Positions 47,769 to 60,032 of a DNA stretch of 64,000 bases are shown here, piece by piece. The stretch comes from Gnetum montanum (Eukaryota > Streptophyta > Gnetopsida > Gnetales > Gnetaceae): positions 862,880 to 926,879 of the forward strand of contig MNCI01026937.1 in the NCBI GenBank assembly GCA_015680685.1, in the 5' to 3' direction. The position numbers and the translations under genes were made by a program. The number at the start of each line of letters is the position of its first letter. Positions within the stretch are counted from its first letter, which is position 1. Under the pieces are notes generated by a model, which saw only the letters and a list, made by a program, of their open reading frames with translations, did no database searches and was not told the DNA's origin.

Positions 47769-49619
47769 AACCCACTAATGATTCACAAGTGGATTCTTCC
47801 AAGAGTAGGCAATTATCTTAATTCTCCTTGTGAAATCCATTGATAAGATGCCAGTGGATTCTCAACAACCAGTGAGACATTAGCATCAAATACAAGTCTA
47901 TCCCCTTGAATGGTCAAATCTTATCCTCTGCTTCATCATATCAACCTCCTGCCACATACAATGATGGACAACAATGAAGTAGAAGAGATGGAGAATGAAT
48001 AATGGATGAAAGAGATAAAGGGAGAAAATGCATTACTAGATTCCTATCCATCCATTCAATTATCTCATAGAGAAATGTGAGCATGTCCTATACCTCACAA
48101 GAGATCCACTACTGTATCCTTTTACTACTACTTGTCCATACAATAGGGATCAACCTCCAAGATTCTCTTCCAATCATAAGATCACACCAACCACATCTAG
48201 TGCCATATAGCCTTGATTGTTTAGCAATCTAATCATTGATGTAAACTAAACCAAGGTAACATGCCATCAAGTATCCAAAAGTTAAGATTCTAGTTTGGTT
48301 GTTCTTCGTTCATGCACATATGCATGGCAAGCTCCCCGAATATTACTCTACTAGAAGCTTTTCATTGATCCCCTTGAGTGTGCTAATAATCCCAACTCCC
48401 CACAAAAAGCATAATATCATGAACATCAAGAGAACTTTTTGGGTTCAAATCTAGTTGAAGATTGGATCAAGGATGAAGAGTGTTGTCCCCTAGAACAAAA
48501 AATTAGGGACTTGGATGGAAGCAATAATTGACATTACCAAGGTTCATGAATAAAGAGACTTCTGGGCCTTCATGGTCATGGGTAGGAATGAGCAAGAAAC
48601 TCTCTTAAACTTCAACATTATGAGAAATCAAGTGATTTAGGAAATTGGTTAATCATAAGAAAAGTTTGCATAGGTTTAGGTTTAATCACTAGTTTGAATT
48701 TGGTATGAGAAACTATGGGATCAATTTGGATGTCAAATATACCAATTTGTACAATCAATAATCTTGAAAGTACATTGCTCTTTCCATTACCTCTTCTTTC
48801 ATTTCTCTTTCTATTCTTTTCTCAATGTTTCCTTTCTTTTTATCATCATCATTTTTTCATATGAATTTTTCTTTTCATTTCTTTCATAGAAAGATGGTTT
48901 TTTTATGAAGCATGGTAATCATGGAAATGATTAGAATGCCAAATCACCACCTAAAGTCTTTGACTTACATGAACATAAGAATTCATCTCCTACCACATGT
49001 CATGCATAGTATCATGGAATCATAAATCCCTTTTGACCAGGATGGTCAAGTAAGACATCATGTGTACCTTAGTTTAATCACACTAGTTAGACCCATATAG
49101 TGTTGACAAGGATCCTCAATGACATAACCTTTCTATTCTAGTAACCAGAAACTCATCTAGGATTCTAGACCTCATATCCTAAGGTATGGATCCATCACCT
49201 ACCCATGGTTCTAGTAGCATTAACTCCAATAGCTTGCAGTGTGAGTCTTTGCTCCCTACTAAATCTAAGTCTAATTTACTAATTATGGATAAAAGAAAAG
49301 TGGATGGATGAATATTATTCCATTGGCATTCTATCAATCAAAGCTCCATGTTGGATCCATTTAGCACTCTTGCATCATCATCACATTTGTAGCTTGTCCA
49401 TCCATCATTCACTAATTGGATGAGCATTCATAAAGCATATGAATTGGTTTTCCCACACACACAAATAAAAACACTTCAAAATAAAAGAAAATCTCAAATT
49501 GATTACCCATTAAGTTTAATAAGTGAAAAATTCTAACTAAACATAAAAATATTTATTAATTGTGTAAATGTAAATTGTAGAAAATAAAATTTTGATATAG
49601 TATGAAATATTTCTCTCCT
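47769..49619. other. Unidentified spacer right of the copia element
   Basis: The sequence is less AT-rich in places and contains short coding-like runs (for example NLVEDWIKDEECCPLEQ near 48448), but no family could be assigned. A pyrimidine-rich tract spans 48778-48890. Part of this may be the remainder of the minus-strand gypsy element that begins at 53639, since no second LTR for it was found. Confidence 0.4.
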
Positions 49620-50480
49620 ATGAATAATCCATGTCTCTATCACTTAGAAATCCTCTAAGTGGTAAATTCAACTCTAATCATGCTCATAGATAAAATATGT
49701 TCATTATGATGTACTAGGTATTGCCCAAAAGATGCTCTGTCTAGCTCATTTGAAAGTCTCATGACCACAATGTAGTAGGAGTGGGAAGGATCATAACATA
49801 TTTTCTTATAGTTCATTCTTCCCATCTCATCTCTTCTCTCAATCTCAAGGTGAAGAACTTGGAAATCCAACCTAGCATTTATAATGCTTAACCAAGCTCT
49901 CCCAATATAACAGGAAGATCCTCTTCATCCTTATCTTCTTATCTAAGCACTAGGAAATCAATGGGATATGAATAATCTACAAAAAAAGTGATTACATTAC
50001 ATACCTATCCCATAGGGTATGCATATGATTGGTCCATTAGCTCCAACCAAATGTTGGTATACTTGATAGGAGAAAGCCCCTAATCAAGATACTACTAAAA
50101 TGAAAAGAGATAGACTCTCGAATCGAGGTCATAGAGAGCTAAACAATGATCTTCTACATCAATTTGAATCTCCACCATGGGACTAGCAAAATCTAGTTCT
50201 ATTTTCAAGAAAACGTTATTCAGTAAGTACCCATGTTGCCACTGTAGACATGAAGATGGTGATAACGTCATTATCCAATGTCATCTTCCTACCCCCACTA
50301 GACATAGCAGTGGAACTCATCCATGAAGTAAATATTGCAGTTGAAACATGATCAAGGATGTTCATCAAAGCCTCATAAGTATGGACTTTTGATTAGCTTG
50401 AATGATTTTCCTCTTCACAAGATAAAGAGAAGGATACAGACCTAGTTCCTTGATTCTCACATCTACACTTGCAATAAAAT
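49620..50480 (-). pseudogene. Gypsy aspartic protease, minus strand
   Basis: On the minus strand the order ASPMVEIQIDVEDHCLALYD, LDSRVYLF, WLELMDQSYAYPMG, VDYSYPIDFLVL and EEDLPVILGELG follows that of the nested element's protease (LDSGFGVNLIS, IPLGLVEDI, YPVDFLVIEV, FPIIMGREWL). The catalytic D-S-G appears as D-S-R. The 71-codon open piece 49870-49655 continues past the core. The gene is dead. It belongs with the gag to its right and the PBS at 52628. Confidence 0.75.
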
Positions 50481-52400
50481 TTCCTACCATGGGACCTCAG
50501 AGTTTCCTTCATAACTATATCAATAGATGTCTAGTAATATTTCCTAGATGCATGAATAGAAGTAGGATCTTTATAATATGTAATATTACATGATTTGACC
50601 TACCTTGGTTGTGGTTAACTGGGAATCCCACCTTACATGGAACAAGGAAGTAGAAGTCATTGCTATTGTTGCTAGGAAGCTTGGTTGATAGTATTAGCAA
50701 AAGCAAGCACGTATTGTAAATGTGGCATCATTACAATTTGATAAGTATCTACTTGAATACTATAAATATAAGGATTAGGCAAAGGCACCATCTTTTGTTG
50801 CACTAGAGTTAGAAGATCCCAAGGAGTAGCACCCCAAGGATTCAAAGCTTACCACTATTGGTACTATTTCATGGGAAATGGATAAGCACCACCAAGATAT
50901 TATGAATGGTTAAGCTATGGGATCCGTATTTGCATTTTGATGAATTTGGAATTTAAAGATACTCCAAATCATCCCATCTCACCAATTATGTGAGCCATAA
51001 CTAGACAGCACTAAGAATCATGAGAGTCTATGTAGTATTCACATGGACCCTCATTAGAGGAGGAGGATAAGAAAGCTTCATTTGGATCTTCTTGTATGAT
51101 TTTAGGGTAAGAGAACTTCCCTTTACCCTTATCATCATACCTCTTTCTATGTTCATATAGTGCAACTACTTTGATTGCATCTTTAGCCACCTTATCCTTC
51201 ATGTCCTTGAAAGTAGTGATCATTTTTTCCTCTATCATATCCCAAACTCAATCCACATAGTGGACCAAGGCTGTTAAGGCTTTATTTATTCTAATCTAAT
51301 CTTGTGTTAGAGCCTCAACTAAAGTGTAAGGTACATTAGTACCTTTAATCTATTTGACCTCTAGCTACATGATGGATCACAATAATACTTCTTGACTGAT
51401 TGGCACTTCTATCATTCAACTTCCATGTAAGCCATGGTGATTAAGAGCACTTTGATTTGGGCCATAGAAATTTTTTAATTTTTTCCAATCACGTACATGT
51501 CCATACACTCTTTTATTTTCTAACTTATCCCTTCTACAATATGCATCAACTACTTTATTTTTCTCAAACCATGGTTTGGATAGCAGTGAGATGTTTTCAT
51601 GTATCTTTCCATGGTGCTGTCGAGAGGCTCATGGGCTCCTTACCTCTATCCATCCATCTTCTTCTAAATGTTTAAAATTTAAGCATAGGTAAAATTTTGT
51701 GTAGACATTTTAACCATGTTTTTCCATCTTTTAATTGATTGAGGAGATAAATATTTGTAGCAAGTTTTCACATGTTCAATGAAGCTATGGGGAAACAGTT
51801 GCAACTTCTACTAATCATTCACGATCCCTTGGAAATAACAAGCATTGTCAAAGACTTGCTCATGGAGTTGGGGATCATCACTAGTCTACCATTTTTATAT
51901 TGATAAATTAACCATGTTAATTTATTTTATTTTGCAAAAATAAACATGCTCCTTAGAATATGTATATTTTCCATCAACTCATGATAATCAACCTAGTCAA
52001 GCAAAGGGAAATCATCATTACCACTGGTAGGTCTAGAAAATGAAAATGGTAGAACTTAGAAAGAAGATCATCATGTTAAGCTATACTTGGAGTGAAAATA
52101 CTTAGCTAGGGACCTTCATGATTTTGTCTTTTTTATCTCCTTTAGGCTCTTACCTTCCATCTAAATAATCAGATGAGAAGATGTGGCCAGCCTCTTCTTC
52201 TACTACTTGATCATGAAATTCTTGCATATACAAAGGCTCATAATTATCAAACATGGATTTATGAGCTTTGTACCTTGTACATTCATCATACAACCCCATA
52301 TTGATCAAGGCATCAATGAGGTCATCTAGTGTAGACACCATTGAATCCCTAAAGAATTGATCATGAGCATCTCTCCATTTTATTTAATTATCTTAATGAT
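50481..52400 (-). pseudogene. Gypsy gag, minus strand
   Basis: The N-terminal part near 52390-52150 reads KWRDAHDQFFRDSMVSTLDD and GLYDECTRYKAHKSMFDNYE, then LYMQEFHDQ. It corresponds to MRWRDLFDNIVLPLDRS and YHPIYLQRMRD of the nested element's gag. At 51238-51011 a 75-codon stretch (EEKMITTFKDMKDKVAKDAI, ending CEYYIDSHDS) fits the region before the cysteine motif. Between these blocks the frame is poorly preserved. No RT or integrase was found downstream (lower coordinates). Confidence 0.7.
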
Positions 52401-52627
52401 AAGCTAACATAATTGATGCAAAGATCTTATCCTTCAACTGCTTAAAGGTAACAAAATTCCTTCATCTTTTTGGTACATTACTAGAAATCTTTGGTGGACT
52501 CTTAACATTATATGTCATTTCACTTGCATTCACAACCTACACATACAACACTAAAACATACACTTGGTTTGAATAAAAGTTAAAATAAAGAATGTACAAG
52601 TATTTCTAGCTAATTCATCAATGTCCT

Positions 52628-52645
52628 CCTTGGAAATGGTGCCAA
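52628..52645 (-). other. Primer-binding site of the minus-strand gypsy element
   Basis: On the minus strand TTGGCACCATTTCCAAGG starts immediately after the LTR's CA end and matches the general plant gypsy PBS form TTGGCRCCRTTNCC. Confidence 0.75.
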
Positions 52646-53639
52646 TGGTAGGGATCCCACCAGTTTTGGACTAATGGGATATATCATACAAATCATGGTG
52701 TGATCTAGTTGTAAGCTTCAAGAATGATGTTGAGTGGATGTCCAAGAACACTTGCATATGTCATTACATTTAAGAAATATAAAAGATTTTATAGTACATA
52801 TGATACAAATGAAAATCCATGTTGCCATGGTAAGAGGTTGAGAAAATATTTATGATTTTATATTTTATAATTTTTTTCTAATTTTGTCTTTATAAGAAAC
52901 AAGGAATAAGCACAAATGCATTGCAACCCACCTAGGGACAAGGGCAATGCTTGTGTTGCAATTCCTCAAGGGGTTAGGTGCAACACCACACACAAATACA
53001 TATATGAAAAAAAATGGCTCTTAGTTACAACCTTGATGACACAACATCATGTCATACAATTGGAACCTCCTTGGATAAGGTTGAATCATTATAACTTATA
53101 AAAACATGGAATGAATAAATGTTTTAATGGTTTTAATCTTTTATAATGATTTGGTATTTCAATGTTTACAACAATGGTGCAAAAATAAGGAAAAAATCAT
53201 CAGTTTTATTCACCATGCAAACATTGAACTCTGCATCAACTAAAAGTTCCAAGATACATAAGCAAGGAAGTACTCTGACACAATCTAATCTCACTTGTAA
53301 CAAAACACACATAAAACAGGGAAGGAATCACTTACCCAAAGGAGGGAGAGCTCTTTTCATGACACTAGATGCTAAAATCCAAATGAAAATGATTAAAATC
53401 AAGTTCATTTCATATAAATATCATCCTAGGTATTTATAATTTTCATAACATAATGGCAATGGTTCTCTAGCATCTAGGCATCAATGGAGGTTTATCCATG
53501 TAACTAAGACATCCCAGAGCACGCCCAAGGAGGTAAAGAAGGTAAAGCACTAAAACTAGGATACCAAGGGGGGTGTGTTAGTGCCCCTACATTGACATAG
53601 GAGATGCACTAATGTAGGGAAGTCAACACATCCCTACCA
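52646..53639 (-). repeat. 5' LTR of the minus-strand gypsy element
   Basis: Plus-strand termini TGGTAGGGA (52646) and TCCCTACCA (53639) form a perfect 9-bp terminal inverted repeat. The PBS abuts the 52646 end, which fixes the minus orientation. A minus-strand TATA (ATTATAAATACC) lies at about 53430. No partner LTR was found in the window, so the element is truncated on its 3' side. The frames at 52916-53101 and 53146-53439 are not considered genes. Confidence 0.75.
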
Positions 53640-53989
53640 CCAACACTTTACATCAATTTTCTTGGATGAAATCTGGGATGCCTAGGAACATGTGGGAGCC
53701 TATCAAGGATCACCAAATGAAGCCAGAAACTTTCCAAGAAGCCTAAAACATGCTCCTAATCTATAACTGTGAACTGGAAAGCAAGGATTCAAACTTAAGA
53801 GATAAAAAACTTGACCATGTACATGACAACCGCAAACACAAGGTACATGACACAGATCCTAAATCCAAGGCTTACAGTTAACTTACAAAATGTCACTAGA
53901 TGACTCATCACTAGAATTTTATTTTCTAGAAAAAAATATTCTAATGATTCTAGTATAGTATTTTTCTTAATTAGTTCTTACATTAGTTC
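53640..53989. other. Short unidentified spacer
   Basis: No gene. It is the stretch between the LTR end and the truncated end of the next minus-strand gypsy fragment. Confidence 0.5.
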
Positions 53990-54720
53990 TTCTAGAATTT
54001 TTATCCCACATCCATCAATGTCCTCTTCTTTCACATGTCCTACTTGGCAGAGTTGTTATCTTACTTTTGCATCTGATCTATTTTCTTCAAGTGAGAGCTA
54101 GTGAGTTTCTTTGGTGGTTCTATGCATATTTGAGAATTGCAACTATCATCTACTATTATCCTTTGGATGCCTTCTTGACTTATGGCGACTGTGTATAAGC
54201 ATTTTTATATACATGCTTTTTTGGTACATAAATTACATGCTAGAATGTCTATTTTCTTGATGATCCATACTTTCTACATACAATTGCTTCTCATATCATT
54301 GTACACAATGCATGGGATTCTTTGCTTTTTTATGATTCCTCATTCATCTTCCTTAGAAATTTTCAAGAAAAGAATTCTAATTTCTAGCTTAGTATTGATT
54401 GTGATAGGATAAGCTCTTTCCATGATGATTAGAAATTCTTCATTATTATTTTTTACATAAATAACAAGAAAATTCATAGGATAAAATCGTCTACTAATGA
54501 TGGTTACCACATCTTCTACTTGTCCCCATGGGACCATAATGAATTGATTTGCAAGCTTCAATATGATATTACATTTCTTTAATGATGAAAAACTACAAGC
54601 TTCTTACATTTGTTATGAAATTAAATTCATCCTAGAAACTAAATGTAAAAGATCTTTGCATGGTGGATTTCAAACTATTTACAAATAAATTAGAGGAATT
54701 TCTAGATTTGTTCTCTTCTT
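53990..54720 (-). pseudogene. Gypsy protease of the second minus-strand fragment
   Basis: The open piece 54561-54340 reads VPWGQVEDVVTIISRRFYPM and NFLVIYVKNNNEEFLIIMER, homologous to the nested element's IPLGLVEDIITTV and YPVDFLVIEVNNN. The part that should contain the D-S-G motif (about 54690-54600) is frameshifted and the motif is not recognisable. The downstream linker (CIVYNDM, then DDSCNSQICIEPPKKLTSSH near 54130-54060) parallels that of the outer element. RT is not reached before the fragment ends. Confidence 0.75.
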
Positions 54721-56510
54721 TGAAAGAGTTCTTACTTTAATCCAATCACTCACTACATCAGTGAGCGTAACAGTCTTAACATTTGGACTTTGATTTAAAG
54801 GTAGTGTGGATTTATTTAAATAACTAGAAGGTGTTGCACCTTGATCTAAAGACATAGCTACACACTCTTGTACTAGTTCAAATGTACTAATAGATCTACT
54901 AACTCCCTTTGTAAGCATGAGATCCACCTTAAGAAAAAATGTTTCCAAGGCTTGCACTTAGAGGTACTAGCACTATCATCAACCTATGTGTGAATGAATC
55001 TTGCTATATTATTTTTTTGCAACTATGGTGAAAACTCACGTTGCATTAGTGATGGTCAAAGTAAAGAAAGTGGAGTATGAAAGTATTATGAATGTTGTAG
55101 AGGATGATAAGAAATATAGGAAGATGGTTCAATTCATGGATTAGTCAATTCATTGTGTTCTAATATATAGTAATAGTGAGAAGCTACTTGAGCAATTGCA
55201 TCACTTGGAGAAATAGGTTGTTGGATATAATAGCCATAAGGATTGGGTTTTCTATAAGGAAACTACTACATTGATGGTACCATGGCTTTTGCCATTACTC
55301 ATGATATTTCTTTTGAGGTTGAGAAGGAGCTCCACTTGGATAGTATTAATTTTACTAATAGGATTACCTATAATTTCATTGCGGATGAAATTTTGGGTTT
55401 AGAATATATGATCTTGATTTCTATAAGTAGATCATGACAAGACAACATCCTTGAGGACATTCATATTAGCATAGATCATACTCATCATCTCCCTGAATTA
55501 GAATCAACAAAATTTTTAACTATAGTAGATTTTTTTTATTTATACATGTTTCTTGTTATCTTCTATTTTTTCTCTTACAAATGCTTGCTTTGTCTTCTCT
55601 TTTACTATCTTCAATGTGGTTTCAGGTTTCTCATTCATAGAATCCAACATCTTTTCAACCTTAGTCATAATTTTTGAAATAGATTTTTAGATTAGCAAGG
55701 TCTTTATTTGAATTAGTTGCTTCATTGATTTTTTCCCTTACTACATCACATGGGTATGAATATCCTTCTTGTAAAGGGATGGATCCCTGTTGTACTCTTA
55801 TGTGCTTTTCCTCTTCTTAAGTTCTTCTTTATTTTTGGCTACCTAGTAAATAAGTCATTGAATTTAATGGACTCATATACCTTATCATCTCTCTTAGGCA
55901 TAGACCCCATGAGTTTCATGTTTCTTATTTTACAACCTATCTATGATGTACCTCAGTTGTTCATGTTAAGAGAAGCCATGGCTAAGCATTTATGTAATAG
56001 TGAATAATAATTTCCTAAATCCATATCAAGGGATTCATGGTTTTCTTACCTCCATCCTTGGATCTATTTCTTGAAATTAGATACCTATGAATATGTCTAG
56101 TACTTATTATTAAATAGCTCCAACATTGTACTCCATCTATTTAATAATAAGTACTAGACATATTCACAAGTATCTAATTTAATAATAGCCTCCTTCAAAT
56201 TTTAGCATATTGTTAATATCTAACAACTTGATGTGGCTCTCTCTTTGATGTCTATTGGAATGTGGGAAACCTCTCTAATGTTGATTATACTATATGTAGC
56301 TAATATGAATTCTTCATAGACATCTTATTCACTATAATCTCTATTATGACCATGACCTCTTCTATGCTCTCTACCATGTATATGCCCTAGACCCCTATCA
56401 TTGTTTTTGTCTTAACCCCTGTCTTTACCTCTATTTTTTCTCTTCCATGCTATCTATCCTCATTTCTTCTACCATCTTCATTAACTTATCTTTCCTAACC
56501 CCTATTTACC
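54721..56510 (-). pseudogene. Gypsy gag of the second minus-strand fragment
   Basis: The order on the minus strand matches the outer element's gag. RGHGHNRDYSE lies near 56360. The region equivalent to LFNDKYQMYSRLSN (about 56135-56080) lies next to an inverted duplication. KCLAMA lies near 55990, and YECPQGCCLVM near 55460 corresponds to CDICQYDHPKGC. YYPSGAPSQPQK lies near 55340. Then the 92-codon piece 54957-54679 ends in DVVSDWIKVRTLSKKR and IPLIYL, leading into protease. Relative to the outer element about 250 bases of gag core are missing beside the inverted duplication. The fragment is the same family as the outer element. Confidence 0.78.
56074..56180. repeat. 44-bp inverted duplication with 19-bp loop
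   Basis: The left arm 56074-56117 and right arm 56137-56180 are reverse complements at 42 of 44 positions, separated by a 19-base spacer 56118-56136. The left arm corresponds to native gag sequence (GCTATTTAATAATAAGTAC on the minus strand). The right arm replaces gag sequence, so it is a local inverted copy and not a transposon terminus. Confidence 0.9.
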
Positions 56511-56517
56511 ACACCTT

Positions 56518-56982
56518 TGTTAGAGATTTGATGTATTTTAGTAAGCTAAACATGTTAGTTAGTATCTATATTCTATAACACTATGCATGTTTGTATACAC
56601 CATCATTGTATACAATACTATCTATGGTGTTGGTACATTACATAAATTATGATTTAGTATTTTTTATAAATAATTTAGTTCTCTAAACTATATTAACCAA
56701 TTTTTGTCTTTATTCATTCTATTGATATGACTATTTTTTTTATCTATATAAGTGTTGATTATGGTTTTCTCTATGTGTGTAGTATATACACATAATAACA
56801 TAGACAAGTCATTTAATACTGCTCTTCTCTATTTATTTTTGTTTGTAGTTTGGGTGTAATGTATATGCATAACATCATGAGTTATGTCATATGCCATAGT
56901 GTGCATCTATTTTGGTATTTTAAGTCATTAAATGTTTTCTAGTTTCTTGGACCTAGTGATTTGAATATCATAAAAATTAACA
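56518..56982 (+). repeat. Small copia LTR
   Basis: The LTR starts TGTTAGAG and ends AATTAACA (TGTTA/TAACA inverted ends). It is followed without a gap by a copia PBS, so it is a 5' LTR in plus orientation, 465 bases. A TATA-like CTATATAAGTG lies at about 56743. Its family differs from the copia element at 42021. No gag or second LTR was found. Confidence 0.72.
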
Positions 56983-56994
56983 TGGTATTAGATC
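56983..56994 (+). other. Copia primer-binding site
   Basis: TGGTATTAGATC is the plant copia PBS TGGTATCAGAGC with two changes, directly abutting the LTR. Confidence 0.75.
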
Positions 56995-58586
56995 TTGGTT
57001 TTGATGACTTTGTTAATTAATACCATGAAACATTTATAGTATTATTGTAGTTAAGTGCATTTAATACAAAGGTAAGTATAAAAATCAACTATAAAATTTC
57101 ATTTCGCACATTTGTAAAGAAATTGCAAAAACTTCAAAGAGATCTCAATGTAACTTGAGAATCTTAGTTAAGCATATTAAGTTTTAAATTAATTTATCAC
57201 TAGTAAGTGTTTAAAGAGTGATTTATAACAAAAATATCATATTTTCTATTTAATTTTAAGAAAATAAGATAGTCTACAATTTCCGTAATTGATTATTTAT
57301 GCAAATTTGTATTTCAAATTTTAAATTAGTTTAGAAGGAGGAAAATCTTACACAATGCATTAGATTTGTAGTGCATGCTATTTTTTGCCATGCAAAATAC
57401 AATTTTACAAAGCCCTAGTTTTCTATATGTTGTAGAGTAATTGTTTGAAAAAATGACTTGTAGTAGAAGAGGATGTAATAAGTCATAAGTGTAGCAACCA
57501 AAAATGTTAGAGGTTGGAATGCTACATCAAGAGGTTTTCTGTCATACAACTTGATCCCACATCCACGTGAGGGCCTACAGGAAGCAAAGATGAGTCTTCT
57601 TAATCAAACTAGAACTTATATAGGGTATTAAGCCAAAACGAATACTAAGGGTTTGCACAGTGTTTGCAACATCCACGATGTCAAATAGGGTGAGCATAAT
57701 TAAGGTTTTTGGTGCAAAATGAGGGTGTAAACGCATGAATATGTGCAAAAAATAACAAAAATGTGAATAAAATTCTAAAATGCAAGTAAAAATTCCAAAA
57801 AATGCACAAGAAGTGAGAAAGAGAGAAAGCAACACCACCTCAAATAGGGGGGAAGCATAGTTAACTACAAAAAAGGTGAAGAGGTATGCAATGTACAGAC
57901 AGCCATAGTAAGCAATGTAGTCATAGTCTTAGGATGTTTAGGCTATGAAGACTAATGTCCACCATGAAGTTTAGGCCTACTGGGTTGGCTACTATGATGT
58001 CCTATGGGCTGTGATGATCTGCAGTATGCTAGGTGGTATTCAATAGTACTACGATGGTGTGCAATAGTGTCTACCAAAGTTCCAAGTGCACTCCAATGTC
58101 AAAGTGCTCAGAATACAAATTTTGCTAGCCAAATGCTTCAAATTCCAATCTTACTTTAGATTTTCCAACCCCTAAAATTTTGAGCACTAAGGTATTTATA
58201 GGCCTAGGATTAGTATGAATTGCAGATCAGGTGCCATGTGGCAAAGGGGTAGTTGGGACTACGCTAGCCCCAACTACACTCCCCCTTAAGCAAATGGTGT
58301 TCTACTGGTGTGCTCAAATGGACCCTATGAGACTGATAGACTATGACTATGTTTCCAAGACTACATGTGTGAGTGCCAAATTGATTGCAATGTACCTGAA
58401 AACAATGCAAAACAGTGTAGTTTTGGAGACTATGCTATCCACTCTCTCGAGTGGTGTTGATCATAGGTACAATTTTGGGACACATGGGGGATGCAAAAAG
58501 AAATGTAAATTGCTGATCTTGCTTGCCAAAGGAGTGTTGGAGCTAAGATGAAGGATGATGTTGTGCTCTAAAGGCTTTTGGAGGTA
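56995..58586. other. Unidentified region with a minus-strand TATA box
   Basis: No recognised gene. On the minus strand GGCCTATAAATACC (about 58206-58193) is a strong TATA context, with the palindrome cluster upstream of it (higher coordinates). This suggests the region 57500-59250 could be a minus-strand LTR. Frames at 57575-57838 (minus) and 58231-58551 (plus, 106 codons) have no family resemblance. Confidence 0.4.
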
Positions 58587-59095
58587 GTTCTACATGACTA
58601 CGCTGACTACACTCTAGAGAGTAGTCCCAACAATTAGACAAATTTTGCAAAAAATGTGTGTTCTAATGTTAACTATGCTAACTACGCTCTAGAGTGTAGT
58701 CCTAGAGGTGAGAGCGTAGCCCTGACACTTAGAAAAATCTACCAAAAATTTATGTCTTTCAGCAAATAATGCTAACTATGCTTTGGACCATAGTAGAAAG
58801 CATAGTTTTAGAAGTTAGAAAATTTGTCGCACTGTTTCTTCCATGCCAAATAGGCTTAACAACTTTTGGCTTGACACTTAGGCAAATTTGGAAAAAGTGA
58901 TCATTTTTGTGTTGACTATGCTCTGGAGCATAGTCCCAATAGTGAGAGCATAGTCCAGCACTTCGAAAATTTTGCAGCTACCATCAACACTTAGAAAAAT
59001 CTTGTAAATCTAGGCTTGTGTTGAAGACTATGCTGACTATGCTTTGGAGCATAGTCCCAACAATGGGGAGCATAGGCCCAACACTTGGAAAAATG
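58587..59095. repeat. Cluster of diverged palindromic repeats
   Basis: At least four units built on GACTAYGCTCTGGAGCRTAGTC occur near 58595, 58685, 58915 and 59030, with a more decayed one near 58775. Most are followed by CCCAAC or a variant and, 15-20 bases on, by ACTTRGAAAAAT. Each unit can fold into a hairpin of 8-11 bp. Spacing is irregular (about 85-140 bases), so this is a cluster and not a strict tandem satellite. Confidence 0.75.
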
Positions 59096-59615
59096 TTTCT
59101 TGAGTTGACACTTAGACAAATTTGTAGTTGGGACCCAGTGGCCCAAATTTGGTGGTGTTTCAATGAGGATCTTCTAAAAGGAATCACAATGATCACTTCC
59201 CATCACTAACCTCTTCTAAACATACATAGAGTGACACACTATCACTATTACCATCACTGTTATCTTGACTGAAACACCGTGAAAATTGCGGGTCGACCTC
59301 AGGCAAAGATTCAAAATTCAAGCAAGGGCGCATGTCAGAATTCCAGAAGGGAGTGTAAGACAGAGCAACACCAAGAGGCGTGTAGCATCAAGTCCTCAAC
59401 TTCTTGTGCAGATTCCTGATCATTCTATGTTTTTTCTGTTCACACTATATCACGCGACGTAGCGTAATAGAGCTTAGCGTAATTCTGTTCAAACATAGTC
59501 CGGAATCAGAAGGCTAGTTACTTTGGCATAGGGAGAGGCTTGAGTAGTGTACTATGCAACTTCTTGTGTATTTTGCTAAGTCTTTTATGCAAGGTCAGTT
59601 CTACGCTCTGTTACA

Positions 59616-59776
59616 CACGGCAACGTAATGCGCTCCAAAAAAGTTAAAGGCAAAGTCTAAGAAAGTGCGATTGCTCGTCATACGCTCATCANGCACGGCA
59701 ACGTAATGCGCTCCAAAAAAGTTAAAGGCAAAGTCTAAGAAAGTGCGATTGCTCATCATACGCTCATCACGCAACN
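59616..59776. other. Assembly gaps with duplicated sequence in the LTR
   Basis: N at 59692 separates two nearly identical copies of about 75 bases, each containing CGGCAACGTAATGCGCTCC and ending ACGCTCATCA. A second N lies at 59776. The copies differ at one position (GCTCGTC versus GCTCATC). As at 11260, uncollapsed contig ends are more likely than a true tandem repeat. Confidence 0.75.
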
Positions 59777-60025
59777 ACAGCTTGAATCTACTTTTTCTAG
59801 GTTATGTTACGCTCATGCACACAACGCAGCGTGAATGAGCGTAATATAACTCAAAGACAGTTGAAACACGCCCGACGCGCATCTCTTCTTTACACGCGCA
59901 ATACGCTAATGAGCGTATTGTGCGTAGTCATGAGGTTTGACGCAAAAATGGTCAAACCAATAGTACCCAAAACATTCGGGACACACGTCATCAGGGTTGC
60001 GCCTTTTCCACAGAGTGTCGCAGCC

Positions 60026-60032
60026 TATAAAA
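60026..60032 (+). promoter_or_regulatory. TATA box of the right-hand LTR
   Basis: CAGCCTATAAAAACCCC is a strong plant TATA context placed about 750 bases into the LTR, marking the U3/R boundary about 30 bases downstream. Confidence 0.8.

Noticed and set aside
55750-56007. An 85-codon plus-strand frame
   Set aside because: It is the antisense shadow of the minus-strand gypsy gag that aligns with the outer element across the same bases.
58231-58551. A 106-codon plus-strand frame near the hairpin cluster
   Set aside because: No recognisable domain, a position inside a probable LTR-like region and no homologous copy in the window. Its length is possible by chance.
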